From: Cyprinodon diabolis
Lineage: Eukaryota; Chordata; Actinopteri; Cyprinodontiformes; Cyprinodontidae
Direction: 5' to 3'
Assembly (NCBI GenBank): GCA_030533445.1
Contig: CM060072.1
Span: 19,781,767 to 19,845,766, forward strand
DNA: 64,000 bases
The notes under the pieces are model-generated. The model made no database searches and was not told where the DNA came from. It was given only the letters and a program-made list of their open reading frames with translations. Below are positions 47,380-63,715 of this stretch, one piece after another; positions within the stretch are counted from its first letter, which is position 1, and every line of letters starts with the position of its first letter. The position numbers were made by a program, and so were the translations under genes.

Positions 47380-48652
47380 TCCTTGTATGTTTTTTTATAA
47401 GCAAACTCTTTCTTTGAGCCTGCTTTCTCTTATTTGTATTTACTTTTCCTTAAAGCAGTCTTTTTGCTCTTTTTCCTCCCAAAACCCCCCCTTTTGATTA
47501 ATGAACTTTAAAACTTTAAAAAAAGATTTGGTTTTTTTTTTTCTTTATATTCCGACATATTGTAATGAAGGGTTGTACATAAAAAAAAAAAGTGTAAAAG
47601 TTTTTGGAACATTTCTCTCTATGTAACTCTTACATGATTTTGGAATTTTTAAGCAATGAATGGAAAATAAATCCTGAGTCTCATGCTGTTACTGTAGATC
47701 AAACTCTGAAGAATTATATAAAAGAAAATGCAAAAAATATATATATATTTAAGCTCTACAAGGAATCTCTGCTTTTTTGTGCTTGCTGAAAACAATAAAG
47801 CCAAGCTCTACATCTCCAGCCTATTTTACAAAGGAGTTTGTTTTAGGGTGAACTTCAAAACAATGCTTAATTAGATTAAAGAAGTTTGGTTAGGATTTGT
47901 TTTATGTGGCAGCTTTTTCAAGCATTTACATTGATTTCTGACAAAGAAAAGTTAAGGAACATCTGATAAACATACAGGAACCATCGGCCAAGATGACTCT
48001 CAGTGACAGGTTCTATTACATGTTCTGAGAAACATGTACCATAATGTTAATGCAATTCATTCCAATTCATTCAAGAGTGAAACAGTGACTTTCCTTAAAA
48101 AAAGCTGTAGCAGTCTGATATTGAGCTAAGCAAAGAGGTAAATATAGCTGCAGCACAAACAGAGCAGAAAATCCCATCATTACAGCGGCTCTGGCAACCA
48201 TTCATCACATTTCACTGCTAGGTTTACATCTCTTCTCGCCTGACTCCCACCGCTTGCATGTAGCTCCTGGGACATTCCTCCCATACCAGCTGGACATTCC
48301 AGCCTTTGCTCAGCCCAGATCAACTCGGGGTTCCATCGGGTCACCATTTTAACGTTTACACAAATGTCCCCGTTCATCACTCCAGCCTATCAGCTCATGC
48401 ATCTTTGAAAGTGTTCAACTGGAGTCATCCGCTGATTAAATCCTGGCGTAATATTCTATTCATAGCATCTGCTTCAAGTCCATGTAAGGTTTTGCTTACA
48501 TGTGCATCAGCAGCGTCTTAGCCGAGTTGGGAAAACATATCCGTGTTAGTTATGTTTCATAAAGGGGAACTTTTGAGTAGTTTAGACACATCGATGGCCA
48601 TGTTGGACCAAAACGTTTATGTAGCTCTTTGGTTCCTTCAGTTTTGGTTTTA
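47380..48652. other. Intergenic DNA, no gene seen
   Basis: AT-rich sequence without recognised features. Short frames at 47604-47789 and 48306-48521 have no coding signature. Confidence 0.4.
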
Positions 48653-49880
48653 CAGTGCCTTACAAAGGAGTTCACATCCGGTTGTTTGTTTTTTCTTTTA
48701 ATCTTTTTTCATGTTGCAGCTTTAAAGTGTGGTTGTCATACACATACGAAGTGATGGACTACAATTGTGAATTTAATCTATGCTCTTTGATTTTTTTTTG
48801 ATTTGTTTTCAAGTGTGGAGGGGTAGTGTAGCCTAAATTTAGCACCCTCTTATCCCCTAACTTCCCTTTAGAAAATAAAGGCAAAATCTTTTACTGTGGT
48901 GACTGCTACAAGTCCTTTAGAGAGAAGACTTTAAATACTTTGCACATCTATGATATGAAGTTGCTCTCCTTTCCTTTATTGCAAGATACATTAGCGTGAG
49001 TTCAAAGGGATTGCATTTGTTAAGAGCATTTTTTAAGGCTTTAGGTCTATACTTTGACTAGACCATTCTAACACATAAATAAACTCTCCTCTAACTATGC
49101 CATCGTAGTTCTCGTTGTATTTTTAGTGGTTTTCCGGCTGAAAAGAGTAGTTCCACCTCAGGCCCTTATCAAGTTTCCCTCCAGGATTTAACTTTAATTA
49201 ACTCAGTCCATATTGCCATCCACTCTGGTTTTTCCATCTCCCTGTAGATGAAAAGTATGGACCACATACATTAAAGTGGAGTTTTTTTTTTTAAACATAT
49301 AACATTTTAAATTTCTGTAAAAAAAAGTCCAATTTAGAGCAGAGAGACCCTTTTTACCCACATCCTTTGTGTCACCTACGACTCTATAACAAAATCCGAC
49401 TTCTCTTGGATTTATGTATTGATGCCTTTGTTCTTGCTAAATGTCCAGAAAACACCTTAGGTTCTTACAATTAACATGCTTACTTCTTTAATTAAAATTC
49501 TGCTTATCAACCCTGCCAGTTTAGTTGCATTAAATAAGCTTTATAACAAATTTAAAGCTTAATATAATCAAATACTATATCCTGATCTGTTTTCCTTGGT
49601 TCTCATCACAATGTTCTTTAATGTTCTTTAACAACTGAATTGATATTGGAACAATTTAGATTGAACTTAATGTATAAAACAGGTGGCCTCTGAAGGTTGT
49701 CGGTTGCATTGGATTTTATTTATCAGTTTCTACTGGAAGAGGAATGAATACATATGACTGCCACACTTTTCAAAATGAAATTAGCAAAATTTTTAAAATC
49801 TATGTACCCTTCTTCCTTGTTTGTGTTTTAAAACATACAATTCCACCATTACAATACTTTGTAATTTGAAATATTTTTGC
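48653..49880 (-). mobile_element. Decayed Tc1/mariner-like transposon, copy B
   Basis: It starts CAGTGCCTTACAAAGGAGTT, the typical terminus of the family. Internally it has TTTGACTAGACCATTCTAAC and TTCCCTCCAGGATTTAACTT, antisense transposase remnants. The right end is diffuse. No open frame remains. Confidence 0.6.
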
Positions 49881-51239
49881 AGCGTAATATAAATTAATTT
49901 AAAATCTAAAAGTATATAAACCAACTAAAGCTAACTAGATCACCTGTTTTTATTAGAGACTAAATGTGAGTTGGAAAAAACACAGGAAAGGTGCCTAACT
50001 CATTTCAGTCTCAAACCTTTTCGCAGACAGATTTTTTTCAAGGCAATATTTTAGATATAATAAAGTTTTCTGGATTGAGCAATCCTCATCAAAATATCAC
50101 ATATAGCGTAGGACTGGAGGGATAATAAAATCTCCTGCATGTGCTTTATATCAATAAATACAATCTCACTCCTTAAGCAAGTTATATAAATGAGGGAACA
50201 CATTTATATTTTCTGCAGATGCCTTTAAGGGGCACAAATGGACTGCAGTGTTATTTTACATACAGACAACAAAGGGTGCTGTTAGCCAGTGAGATGAAAA
50301 GAAAAAAAGAGTGATGGGGCAGAGGAAGACATTAAAAGGAGGAGGAAAGCTTTTTTACCTTTTATCAAAGTGAAAAATGGCATGGTGTCAGTTATGAGAA
50401 CTGAAGAGAACATGTAGAGGGGATGATATGAAAGAACGAGAAAGAGTCACTCACAGTGTGTCCTTAAGGAATGGAGAGGAAGTTTCAGTATGTTCTCCTC
50501 CAAGGGGAGTGATATCCGTTTGCTAAAGCTGGCATTGCCAAAGCTAAACGCACCCCCACACAGAGAAGGTGGGATGAGGGTGTGTGTGAGAGTGGACTGA
50601 AGAGAAGGTGGTTATAGATCTGGCTTTAATACATCTGTGTGTTAAGTGGCAGGAACCAAAAGCTACTGAGAGGGAGAGAGAGAATCAACAAAAAAAAAAA
50701 AAAGATGCAGAGCTCGAACAAGCTGAGTGGCTGGTGTGAAAAGGGAGGGTGCTCAACAGTCCAATGGTGTGACAGAAGAGCTGAGCGAGGAGGAGATAGC
50801 AACAAAGAGACAGATTTTTTTCTTTTCAATTTCTGATCACACTCCATAGTCTGACTGCTTTCTCTGTTTTTGGAATAGGTTAGGAGAGGGAAAAAAAAAA
50901 AAACAACCTAAAGCTTTAAACAGAAGCTGGGAAATGATTCATGAGGCATGTCTTAACCTAAAATGTATTTCTTTCACTCACAGATTGGGGGAAAGGCAGG
51001 AAGCCTGATAGGCAAAACATTTGAGATAAATCATTTAACCCTGCTGGGGAATTTAATAACATATTGCTGACAAATAGAGCCCTGCTCTGTTTGCTAAGCT
51101 GCTTTTAGAATAAATGCTCATAGAAAATAACAGGAAAATAAGATAAAAAGGGAGAGCTTTTTTGTCCTTTTACATTTTTATAAACCTTATGTCAGAGATT
51201 ATTAGTGATAAAGTAAACAGAAACTGCATGGACAGCTGA
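49881..51239. other. Intergenic DNA, no gene seen
   Basis: Purine-rich stretches around 50280-50800 with short low-complexity frames. No exon, RNA gene or element could be supported. Confidence 0.35.
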
Positions 51240-51440
51240 GACATGTGCAGTGCCCTGCCTCCCCTGAGTGAGTGTATGAGACGCCTGTGTGCATAAGCAG
51301 GGATGGGGGCGGGGAGCAGACCGTCTTTATCGAGATTTTACTGCGGGAGCGCCATGTTGCCATGGAGACTGCATCCAGTGCAGCAGAAAAGCGCAGATGG
51401 TCCCCTTCCCTTTATTTCCTGAAACTGTCCAGGTTGCTTC
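51240..51440. promoter_or_regulatory. Candidate regulatory patch with GC box and RFX X-box
   Basis: A locally GC-rich patch contains GGGGGCGGGG (about 51305-51314), an Sp/KLF-type box. About 40 bp further on is GTTGCCATGGAGAC (51356-51369), whose reverse complement GTCTCCATGGCAAC closely fits the RFX X-box. It could be a distal promoter or enhancer of trim3 or of the formin gene. Function is inferred; no adjacent exon was found. Confidence 0.35.
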
Positions 51441-53234
51441 TCATCCCTGACCTGCAACTCATACAATAAATAAATGGATAAAAAGCTTGTCATTTTGACT
51501 TTGTGGAGAGTGGAAGGGAAAAAATGCTCTGGGTTTGGACCAGGCTATGACTCACACCACTGACAAACTGCCTAAGGTAGAAGTAAAAAGGTCTTTTTGT
51601 TGAATTTTTGCAGAAATATTAAATCACTGAGCATTATCTTACATAAATACATAAATTATTATGTCATTTTCACTCTACATTTGTTAGAATATACTGTATA
51701 TAATATTAGAGCGAAATCAGCTGCAGTACTGGCTGAATGTAATCATAGCTCTTTGGAGTGTACCAGGTCTGCATGTGTACTGATACGGACACCATGTTGA
51801 GACTGGATAAAATGATTGACTGACTTGTAGACGCTTGTTACAATTCATATTAAACCTTAATGTAGATCAATACAGACAAAAAGTAAAAGCAACGAAAGTG
51901 TAATAAACAGACATGAAGAATAAATATGGACAAACTCTTTACATTTCTTTTGTGCGCTAAAAATAGTTTGTCCTGTTCTGACACCCCTTAATTGTATTTA
52001 AATTTATCCTAAACCTTTCAATTACTAAACAGTTTAATTGTCCCATAGATGCATGTTTAGCCTGTCTTCATATGTATTTAAACCGTAAAAATTTAGCATG
52101 TGAATCGCATAAAGATGTCGACAGTTTATAGATCAAGCTTTCTCATGTTTTTACAAACCCATTTGAATTTTATGTAACAGGCCAACCTTAATCGATTAAA
52201 GATTATATTCAGTTTTACCCTTAAAAAAAAAAGTCCAAAAATCCCTTTTGGCTATATTCAGCTTTAAAAGAGTTCTATTATATTTTATAACTGAGGCTTC
52301 TTTGTATTTTTAAAGGCTAAAGCAATATACAGTATGGGATAAAGTTAAGACACAATCTCTCATAAGTTAGAGTAAAATGTTTAGAACTTTATTTTAATGA
52401 AATATGTTTATTATTAAATGATCTATACATGTATTATGACTTTTTTTTTAAACAACAAAAAAGCATATGCTCATGTTAAAATAAAGCAAAAACCTTTGGC
52501 CTGATAGTGTTTACCTAATCCTTTGGGAGCCTGAAAAGAAGTTTTGCACCGGGCGCCATAAGTAGGCATACATGCACTGTTGCATGCTGATGCCATCTAC
52601 TGGTAGTACTGTAATTATTCACACAGTGATCAATTTGTTAGCTTTATCAGCTTTAGCTCTCATTTCAAGGAAGAAAAACTCCTTGTTCTCATCATAGGTA
52701 TAATGTGCATACAAAATACCAACACGTAATCCTACAAAATGCACCTTCTCAAACAGTTAGAGGAAAAAAACAACTTGATTGACAGTGAGTCTGACCAAGT
52801 TTTATTTTAGGCTGGGAGGAGCTGTAAAGATGTTCTGTAAAGCCAATTATTAATACTGAGAGGCATATAATGGTGACAAGATATATCGATGACTGTGTCG
52901 CATTCCTACTTCTATTCTAGTGTCTCTCAAATTGAAACAAAATCCCGTATTTGACTGGGAAAAATTCTAAAAAAGGTCATGAGAAATATTGAACAGGCCT
53001 TATTTCTAAATATATAAAAACCAGAGCTGCTTACAATGTCACAGAGCCACCTCCTTCTCTCTCTACTATCTCTTTCTCTATCTCTTTATTGTGCTTATGC
53101 TTCTCAGCTTCTTACTCTTCCCCTGCTTGTTCTCTGCTTGTGGAGGAAAGTGACACCACCGTGCGGTAAGTCAAGCGCCATTCTGCCCACTTTACAAGCA
53201 AATTCGCAAGAGCTATATTTAAACTGAGAATACC
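51441..53234. other. Intergenic DNA, no gene seen
   Basis: AT-rich. The short frame at 53036-53227 is a CT-rich, Leu/Ser-biased run, not a credible signal-peptide gene. Confidence 0.35.
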
Positions 53235-53468
53235 CATGTGCATGGCAGTTGGATGTTGTAATATATCGAGTAAATATAAAAAAGAAAAGAAATTGTTATT
53301 TCATCTTTCCGATTCATGATCCACCACAGACGGATTTGTAGTTGGATTGCCAACTTGGAGAGCAAGGATTTGCCATCGAATTTCCTGACAGAGAAAAAAC
53401 ACGTAATATGTAGCCAACATTTCAAAGAAGAATGTTTTGAAGAATACTTGAATAATAGCGCATGGTGA
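53235..53468 (+). pseudogene. THAP zinc-finger domain remnant with a frameshift
   Basis: The first frame begins MCMAVGCCNISSK, giving the THAP C-x4-C pair, and reaches LLFHLSDS before a stop at about 53313. A shifted frame resumes with RRICSWIANLESKDLP and ends in VICSQHFKEECFEEYL, which supplies the C-x2-H pair and the downstream Phe-rich THAP signature. Together they cover one THAP domain (C2CH DNA-binding finger of P-element-type transposases and THAP proteins) broken by one frameshift. No further exon was found, so it is probably a dead transposon or gene fragment. Confidence 0.7.
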
Positions 53469-54656
53469 CAAACACCAGATACAGCACTGGGACTTGCTCA
53501 ACAGCTGATACAGCACCATGACGTCACAAACCAGTACGTGGCAGTAGTGTTCTCTGACAAACATGGATGTCTCCAGTAAAGCACATTCAAATGAAATCAC
53601 TCTTAATCAAAACACTCATCATTTATTGAACAATATGCAACAATTCAATATGGAAAGTACTTTCAGAAGTTTGAATTCGAAATAAAGAACAGTTTAAAGA
53701 GAGGATGTATTATTTGCATTTCACCATAATCTATATATTATGTGTTTTGGTCAGATGAGATCAACAAATACATATAATTGTGGGATACAAACAAAACATA
53801 GACAAACATTATTTTTGATTTGCATTTCTTGAAAGTGTACCAGCTGTGTAGCAGTATCATAGCCTCAAAAACACCAACAGTAGCACTGACTGATTTTCTA
53901 AATGAATACTGTTCCAAAAATATCTGCAAAATATAATGCAGTTAAAGGTTTTCAACTTGGACTAAATGCTGGTACAAGCCACAAAAGATTTAGTGTATGT
54001 TAAACAATGAACATCCTACCTCTCTGATTATATTGGGGTTTGTCTCAGTACAGATTTAAAGTAGACTGTTTTCTACAAGCTGCAGCTGTGACGTCACTGC
54101 TCTTAGCAAACCCTTTTTAAAAGTAAATCTGAAAATATATGTCTTAGTATCTGAAGGCCGGAGAAATAAAACTAATTGTTTCCACCAATCAACAGGTCAT
54201 AATATAAACACCTTACCTGTCCATTTTGCTCTAGTCGATGAAAGCTCTCAGATTATAAATGCATTCTTGTTCTTTCTTTAAAAGGGAGAGAAACATAAAG
54301 AATCATTAGAAATGCTTTACTTGTTTTGAAATTATACAAGTTAAAAAAATTATAAAATCATCTGACGTTAGATTTTGTAGAATCAACAGAAAACCAAGAT
54401 ACACTTCCCAAAAAGTAAAAAAAAAAACAAGATTCACTTAAATGAAAGGGCGCCATCTTGTGTCTGAATCTTGGAAGTAACCATGAACAATCCTTTCATG
54501 TTTAAATTACAAGTTTGAAGGTATATCTGTCTTTATTTATAATATTTGTAATTGTGTGAAATAAAATGTCGTGGTCAGACTTAGAGGAGGGAACACCATG
54601 CAGAAGACATCGCGGCTTTTGTGTTTATAAATGATCTGGTGCTGTAAGGGACGTAT

Positions 54657-54728
54657 GACCTCGTGGCGCAACGGTAGCGCGTCTGACTCCAGATCAGAAG
54701 GTTGCGTGTTCAAATCACGTCGGGGTCA
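54657..54728 (+). tRNA. tRNA-Trp (anticodon CCA)
   Basis: A full cloverleaf folds. The acceptor arms are GACCTCG and CGGGGTC with one T-G wobble; the D arm is GCGC/GCGC; the anticodon arm is TCTGA/TCAGA with loop CTCCAGA; the T arm is GCGTG/CACGT with loop TTCAAAT; the discriminator base is A. The sequence is essentially the vertebrate nuclear tRNA-Trp. There is no intron and no encoded CCA, as expected. The first T4 run downstream is about 20 bases away. It is a single isolated gene between trim3 and the formin gene, transcribed by RNA polymerase III from internal A and B boxes. Confidence 0.97.
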
Positions 54729-58499
<3,771 letters not shown>

Positions 58500-58656
58500 A
58501 ATCCTTCAGAAACGCAAGAGTTACCTGAACAGACACTAAGACCAAGGGTGAGCCAGAGATTTATTATTAGGGATCATACACCTACATGCTTTATGCTTAA
58601 ACCCTGTGAATGTTGTAGACATTTACAACCTTACTGCCATAAATTGCTGTATCATC

Positions 58657-58659
<3 letters not shown>

Positions 58660-58690
<31 letters not shown>
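58660..58690. repeat. (AT)n microsatellite
   Basis: About 15 AT units, 170 bp from the longer (TA)n tract. Confidence 0.95.
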
Positions 58691-58697
<7 letters not shown>

Positions 58698-58902
58698 AAA
58701 AATTGAATTTGCCTAAAATACAAAAAAAAAATGTAAGGCAAAGTAAAAAAAACCTGAGAAATTGTAAGCCGTTAACATTATTTTACCAAGTTTAAAATGT
58801 AGGGGCGGAGTGCATTGCAATTCAGGGGCTATTTTAACCTGAACAATTTGTATTTATTTACTGCAAATAAATAGTGAACAGGTTATGATATATATACACC
58901 TT

Positions 58903-58908
58903 TTTATT
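58903..58908 (-). terminator. Candidate polyadenylation signal of the formin gene
   Basis: TTTATT on the plus strand (AATAAA on the minus strand), about 225 bp downstream of the formin stop at 59134. It is the nearest good signal; A-rich and TA-rich DNA follows. Confidence 0.45.
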
Positions 58909-59133
58909 AAAGTATAAAAAAAAAAAAAACACAAAGACAGCTGTAAAGATTTTAGAATTTGGTTTGACAACAAAAAAAAAAGGAACCCATTAGAGTTCAA
59001 AGCAAGTTCCCAATTGCCTTGTGTACACTAAAGGGTAAAACAGGACGAATAAATATACAAATGTTAAAAATATTAAATCTAAAAACAAAAAAAAACAACA
59101 ATGAAGCCTAAATTTTGTCTTTAAAACTTTAAA

Positions 59134-62100
59134 TTAAGTGGTGGATACTTTGAAGTTTTGTTCCTCCAAGTCGCTGAGCTTACTTCTGCCTCCAATAATT
59201 TTCAGCAAGGACTTTAATCCAGATGTGCCCTCAGAATAGTTCCCCACAGTTGTGCCACTTCTGTCTTCATTCATGTTTCCTGTTTTTGAACCGGAGGAGT
59301 AGGATCTTTGAGTTATGCTCCTCTGGAACAAGTATCTCAGACGGAAGCCCATTCCAGGAGAGCGCAGGGTTTCATCCACGGAGGCCGACCTGAGCAGCGG
59401 CGCCTGAGAGAGAGCTCTCTGACGGAGGCACTCAGGAAGGGAGGCAGATCCTCCAGATGGGGCTGTCAGACTTTCCTGACTGCTGCCATTTGTCAGTAGG
59501 TTGTGTTCGTCGCTCTCCCAGACTTGATCATCAGGATCATTTCCGCTGCTCGTCGATGATACTCTCCGTAATCTGTTTCTCAGCGGGCTGTTTCGTGGAG
59601 AGCAGCTTAAGGGACTCAAAATAGTCCAAGGAGATCCCATATTTCCATCACCAGCAAAAAAGTAGTCTCTAGTTCTAGGCTGAGGGGTATGTGGAGTGCC
59701 AGCATCATTTTGTTCTCCATTCGCATGCCCTGGAGTCCCCGATACGTTCTCATCATGAAAGTTGCCTTTGGTGTTTTGATAGAGAAGCACCTTCCGAGTT
59801 ATCTCACGCATCTTTTCGGCTTCTTCCTCTAACTTTTCCAGTTTTAGGTCTTCTTTAAGCAGTTTTGCTTGTTTCTTCTCTGGTCTGACCTTAGATTTAT
59901 AAGGTGTTGGTATGTCGTTTTGCATAGTTTGAGTACAGGATTCAGAATGCAACAGCTCAGCCAGGGATGGATTGCTCTTGCGACATCTAGTTAGATCAGA
60001 GTTGGGTTTAGATAAAAGGTTGTGCAGCGCAGACTCCAAGCATGACGAACCATCAGCTGGTTCGGGTGTTGAACTACATGCTACCGAGCATCGTTTGGTA
60101 GCTATTCGTATGCTCTCTGTGCGTTTGCGTCTCTGTTCAGCAGCTTCTCGCTCTCTGTTCTCCTGGAGGCCATGAAAAAAAATATTTCAACAAAACAATG
60201 CAGGGAGAAACAAAAAAAACAAAGTGTTTAAAGTTCAAGGTAGGATATGAAATGAAATATGTAAAATATTTATATGTAAAATATTTGGTCCATTTACCTG
60301 TACAGCTTTGTCAAACCTTTTACAGAACGAGTAAAAGATGGAACAGCACTCCTCAAGTTTGAAGGTTGTTGGTTCTTCACAGAAGTACTCTGCAACAGCG
60401 TCGCACAAAGCCTGTAGGTCCTTTAGGGACACCCCCACGTCTGCAAGCTTGGAGTCTGCTCTCTGTCACAAGAAAGTTCTTAAAATCACCCAAACACATT
60501 TTGTCTAGATGGTATTTTTAAATTTGAGAGCTAGAATACATCTTACTTTCAGAAATTGATCTATTTGTTGTAAAAGGCTAGGCTGGTTGCTGCTAAACTG
60601 TTTCACTTCTTCAATCTTCTGGATCTCCTGCTCCAAATCCTTAATTATGTCATCTTTACAAATCCTATTGGAGATAGTAAGAAAAAAAAAATTGTTAACA
60701 ATTACATTATCAGGAAAAAAAAAATAAAGTGTGGAAAAACTTGGCTGAACAACATCCAAAGAGTAACCTTGAAGCCATCCCAATATGTTCAAGTTGTCTT
60801 GGAAAGGTCAGCATCTCTGCATCAATATCCTCAGCTTGCTGTAGATGGCAAAAGAAATGTTTGAAATCTTACAAAAAAAATGTGTCAGGAAAACATTTTC
60901 ATGCAAGAAAGAAATAAAGACTTAATGTATATTTAATCTTCAGAGAATTACAAAAACATCAGTGTGTAAGAGAAAACAATTCTAGTCTGACAGGAAATCT
61001 TTCAAAAAAATTTCTTCGACTGGCTGAGTCATCTTTAGTCCAAAGGAATCCGTTTTGTTAGCAGCAGTCCAAACCACACCATTCACAGCAAGATTAATAC
61101 AGTAACTGTACTCATACTAGAGCTGTTAAGGTGTTTCTAACAGTGGTGATTCAGAGGAAGCTGAATGATGAATTGGGAAGACATCAGTGGACCCCAATCA
61201 GAGCCAAGCCAGCTCTGCCTGACTGGAGAAATCAGTACACTGAAGGTATATCCAGTTCTTATACAGTGTGCCGAGCCCATCCATTCAGACAATGTCCAAA
61301 TTAAGGGTGATATTTAAACGAAATGGCAACATTCTGTCAAGGGAGCCTGGCTCTGCAATTGGGTGGCTCTCCTGTGTTATCAGTATGGCCTGGTACAGAC
61401 TACAATTTTGGTTTAGTTAATACATTCCCTAATATTTGTCTCCTGATGTACAATGGAGCATAACATGCAGAAATCATACACTCTTACCAGCATATCTCAG
61501 CTGATTATGTTTGCGACCTCCTGTATTATTTTGGCCTAACCAATGTCTGAATTTTACCAGGACCCCCATTTTTTTTTTGCAATGCAAGCCAGAATTTATT
61601 TGATCTCGCTTGTGTAGTGTTCAAGTAATGTTTTTTTTTTTATCAACTGGCAAGTCTTCACATAAATATAAGGGCAGCTCCTATGCAATTTTTTGTGCCT
61701 CAAAATCATTTGAGAATATATTATGCTTTGTGAAGCTCTTCATCTTGGCAAAAAACATAATATAATAAGGGGAATTTAACATTGAAATATATTTGCATAA
61801 TTAACAAGAGGTGTTGCTCAATTCCATGGTAATAATGATGCCATTATTATAGATACAGGGTTTCATAAATATGGCTGCATGAGCATCGTTTTCTAACAAC
61901 TATTTGTATACAGTGCTCCTAGTGAAGAGGTTAGTCACAGAAATATTCTCTAGCCAAAGAGCTACACCTCACCTTGGCAACATAGTGCAATAGGTTCATG
62001 CCAGGCTTGTTGGCTTTGGTGTCTGCCAGTTTCAGCAGAGAAGTCATCCTGAATCCAATGACGTTTGAACTGTGACCACCCTGAAAGAAAAACCCTTTCA

Positions 62101-63715
62101 GTTGAGGTTGTTTATCATTTTCACAACGGCTTGATTATAACAGACGTTAGTTAACAAAATATCATGGAAGAAAAACAACTTAGTTTTAGTTAAAAATACC
62201 AACAGTGTTCATGTAATTCCCAGCTTTCAATACCAGTCGAATCACTGAATGCAGATCATCACAGTCCAACAGTTCTATGGGAGAGGGAAAAAAAAAAAAG
62301 AAAAAGATAAGGGACATCCAATTTAAAAGCCAGAAGAAAACTGATAATGCAAATGGAAGCAGCTGAAATATTACCACTAGCTGCTTTGGTCATGACAGCA
62401 ATGGCGTTCTTCACTTCCTCCATGAGGGGAAAGAACTCCTCCCTCAGAACCATCACCTTCAGACGTTCCTTATAGCTACAGGTAATACAGACCAGCAGAT
62501 CATTGCTCATTATTCCAACTTTTCTCACAACCTCATCACATGCTGTTAAACTGGAGATCAGTCTATGAAAAGCAGCAGTTTAAAGAGGTATATCAAAATA
62601 AGTAAACTTTACTGAGGCTTTATTTAGGTAAACATCAGCCACAGCTTCTTTTATACCATTGCCTTTGTATGTAGCAGAAAACATAACAGAAGCCATGTAA
62701 AATAATTTTAAAGCCAATTTATTTATCATTATACAGAACTTAAATTAGTTCAAGGGTTCTGTTTCAAAAAGCAGGTTTACTACTGACAACTCAAAGCTTT
62801 CTATTAAAATAATTTCCAGCAAGGGATTGTTAAAGTAATTCTGACTCAGATTATTAGTAAGATCACATCCAAAATGGCTGCAAACAGCCATGTAGTATTT
62901 ACTGCATAAAGGAAGAGTGATTCATACTGAAGAGGAACTCTACGAGTTGATTCAAATGAATTTCAGATCTCAATGTTGCTATTGTTACTGGTCAGCATTT
63001 GTTTTATTTTAACTATGAAGAAATATATGTCATATAATATAAAGACCGCCTGCTATAGCAGGCTACATATAAACTTACACATTAACCTCGAGCAGCGATT
63101 TTCTCTTACATCATCTTCTCCTTTGCAGCTCCATCTCTGTCTTTTAAACACATTCTCCATTTTTTTTTTCAATTTCTTTATTAAAATCTCTAGTTCCAGT
63201 GGTGTGAAATAGGCACTTCCTGTTGCCCGTCGTCATGGCGACTCATCAGATTGGGGTTCCACTGATAATGCATTACAAACTTGTTACGCACATGTTCAAC
63301 TCTGAGTAGGCTTTCTTAAGAGTTTGTTAAACTAACCCACAGAAGCTTTTATTAACACTCAAAGTTTCCAACCTTCAGCTAGATCAATTCAGAATTAAAG
63401 ATTTGAGTCAGAGTTTGTTAAAACTGCTTTGTGAAACGGGCCCCCGATTGGTGCAGAAATATTTACGCCCACTTACATACAGCAGGTCTGATCCAAATCA
63501 TATACTCACACAGTCAAAGTCCGTTTGTCCCACCAAGACATTTAGATTAATCAGCTCTTTTCTGGTATTTTAATACGTTGATGTTATGCAGCCAATTTTG
63601 GTTAAAATATTTGAAAACTTTAAGCTCACCCAGATACTTTAATGAGCTGCAGCATAAACTGGTCTGCCTCTGGTAACACTGAGAGTTTCCCTTTGTATGA
63701 CAGTAGCCGTTTTAC
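59134..63715 (-). CDS. FH2-domain formin, FHDC1 (inverted formin) family, C-terminal part
   Basis: Eight exons are visible in transcript order: 63715-63630, 62475-62375, 62274-62204, 62080-61973, 60838-60768, 60664-60547, 60462-60298 and 60162-59134 (TAA). They join in frame to 582 residues; the N-terminus lies beyond the right edge. The first seven encode the C-terminal half of an FH2 domain, with [56 protein letters not shown] and [20 protein letters not shown]. The last exon is a 342-residue tail: a basic, coiled-coil-prone stretch ([20 protein letters not shown]) and a Ser-rich region with no DAD. FH2 before a long tail is the FHDC1 layout. Such formins bind actin and microtubules and act on Golgi and cilia. 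The donor after NYMNT (GTTGGT) is weak. Which teleost paralogue this is cannot be told here. Intron 1 of the visible part holds a Harbinger element. Confidence 0.9.
60839..61972. other. Intron of the formin gene, nothing recognised
   Basis: The 1.1-kb intron between the exons coding for VAK and QAEDID. AT-rich; no repeat family or exon recognised. Confidence 0.4.
62754..63443. mobile_element. PIF/Harbinger-type MITE in a formin intron
   Basis: The left end GGGTTCTGTTTCAAAAAGCA and the reverse complement of the right end, GGGCCCGTTTCACAAAGCAG, are diverged inverted repeats of the fish Harbinger style also seen at 23109-23658. A short internal segment, AAATGGCTGCAAACAGCCAT (62872-62891), resembles AAAGTTGCTGCAAACAGACA in the other copy. 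No transposase frame survives. Confidence 0.6.

Noticed and set aside
53036..53227. Small plus-strand frame with a hydrophobic Leu/Ser start resembling a signal peptide
   Set aside because: It derives from a CT-rich low-complexity tract, has no conserved features and directly precedes the THAP remnant in another frame.
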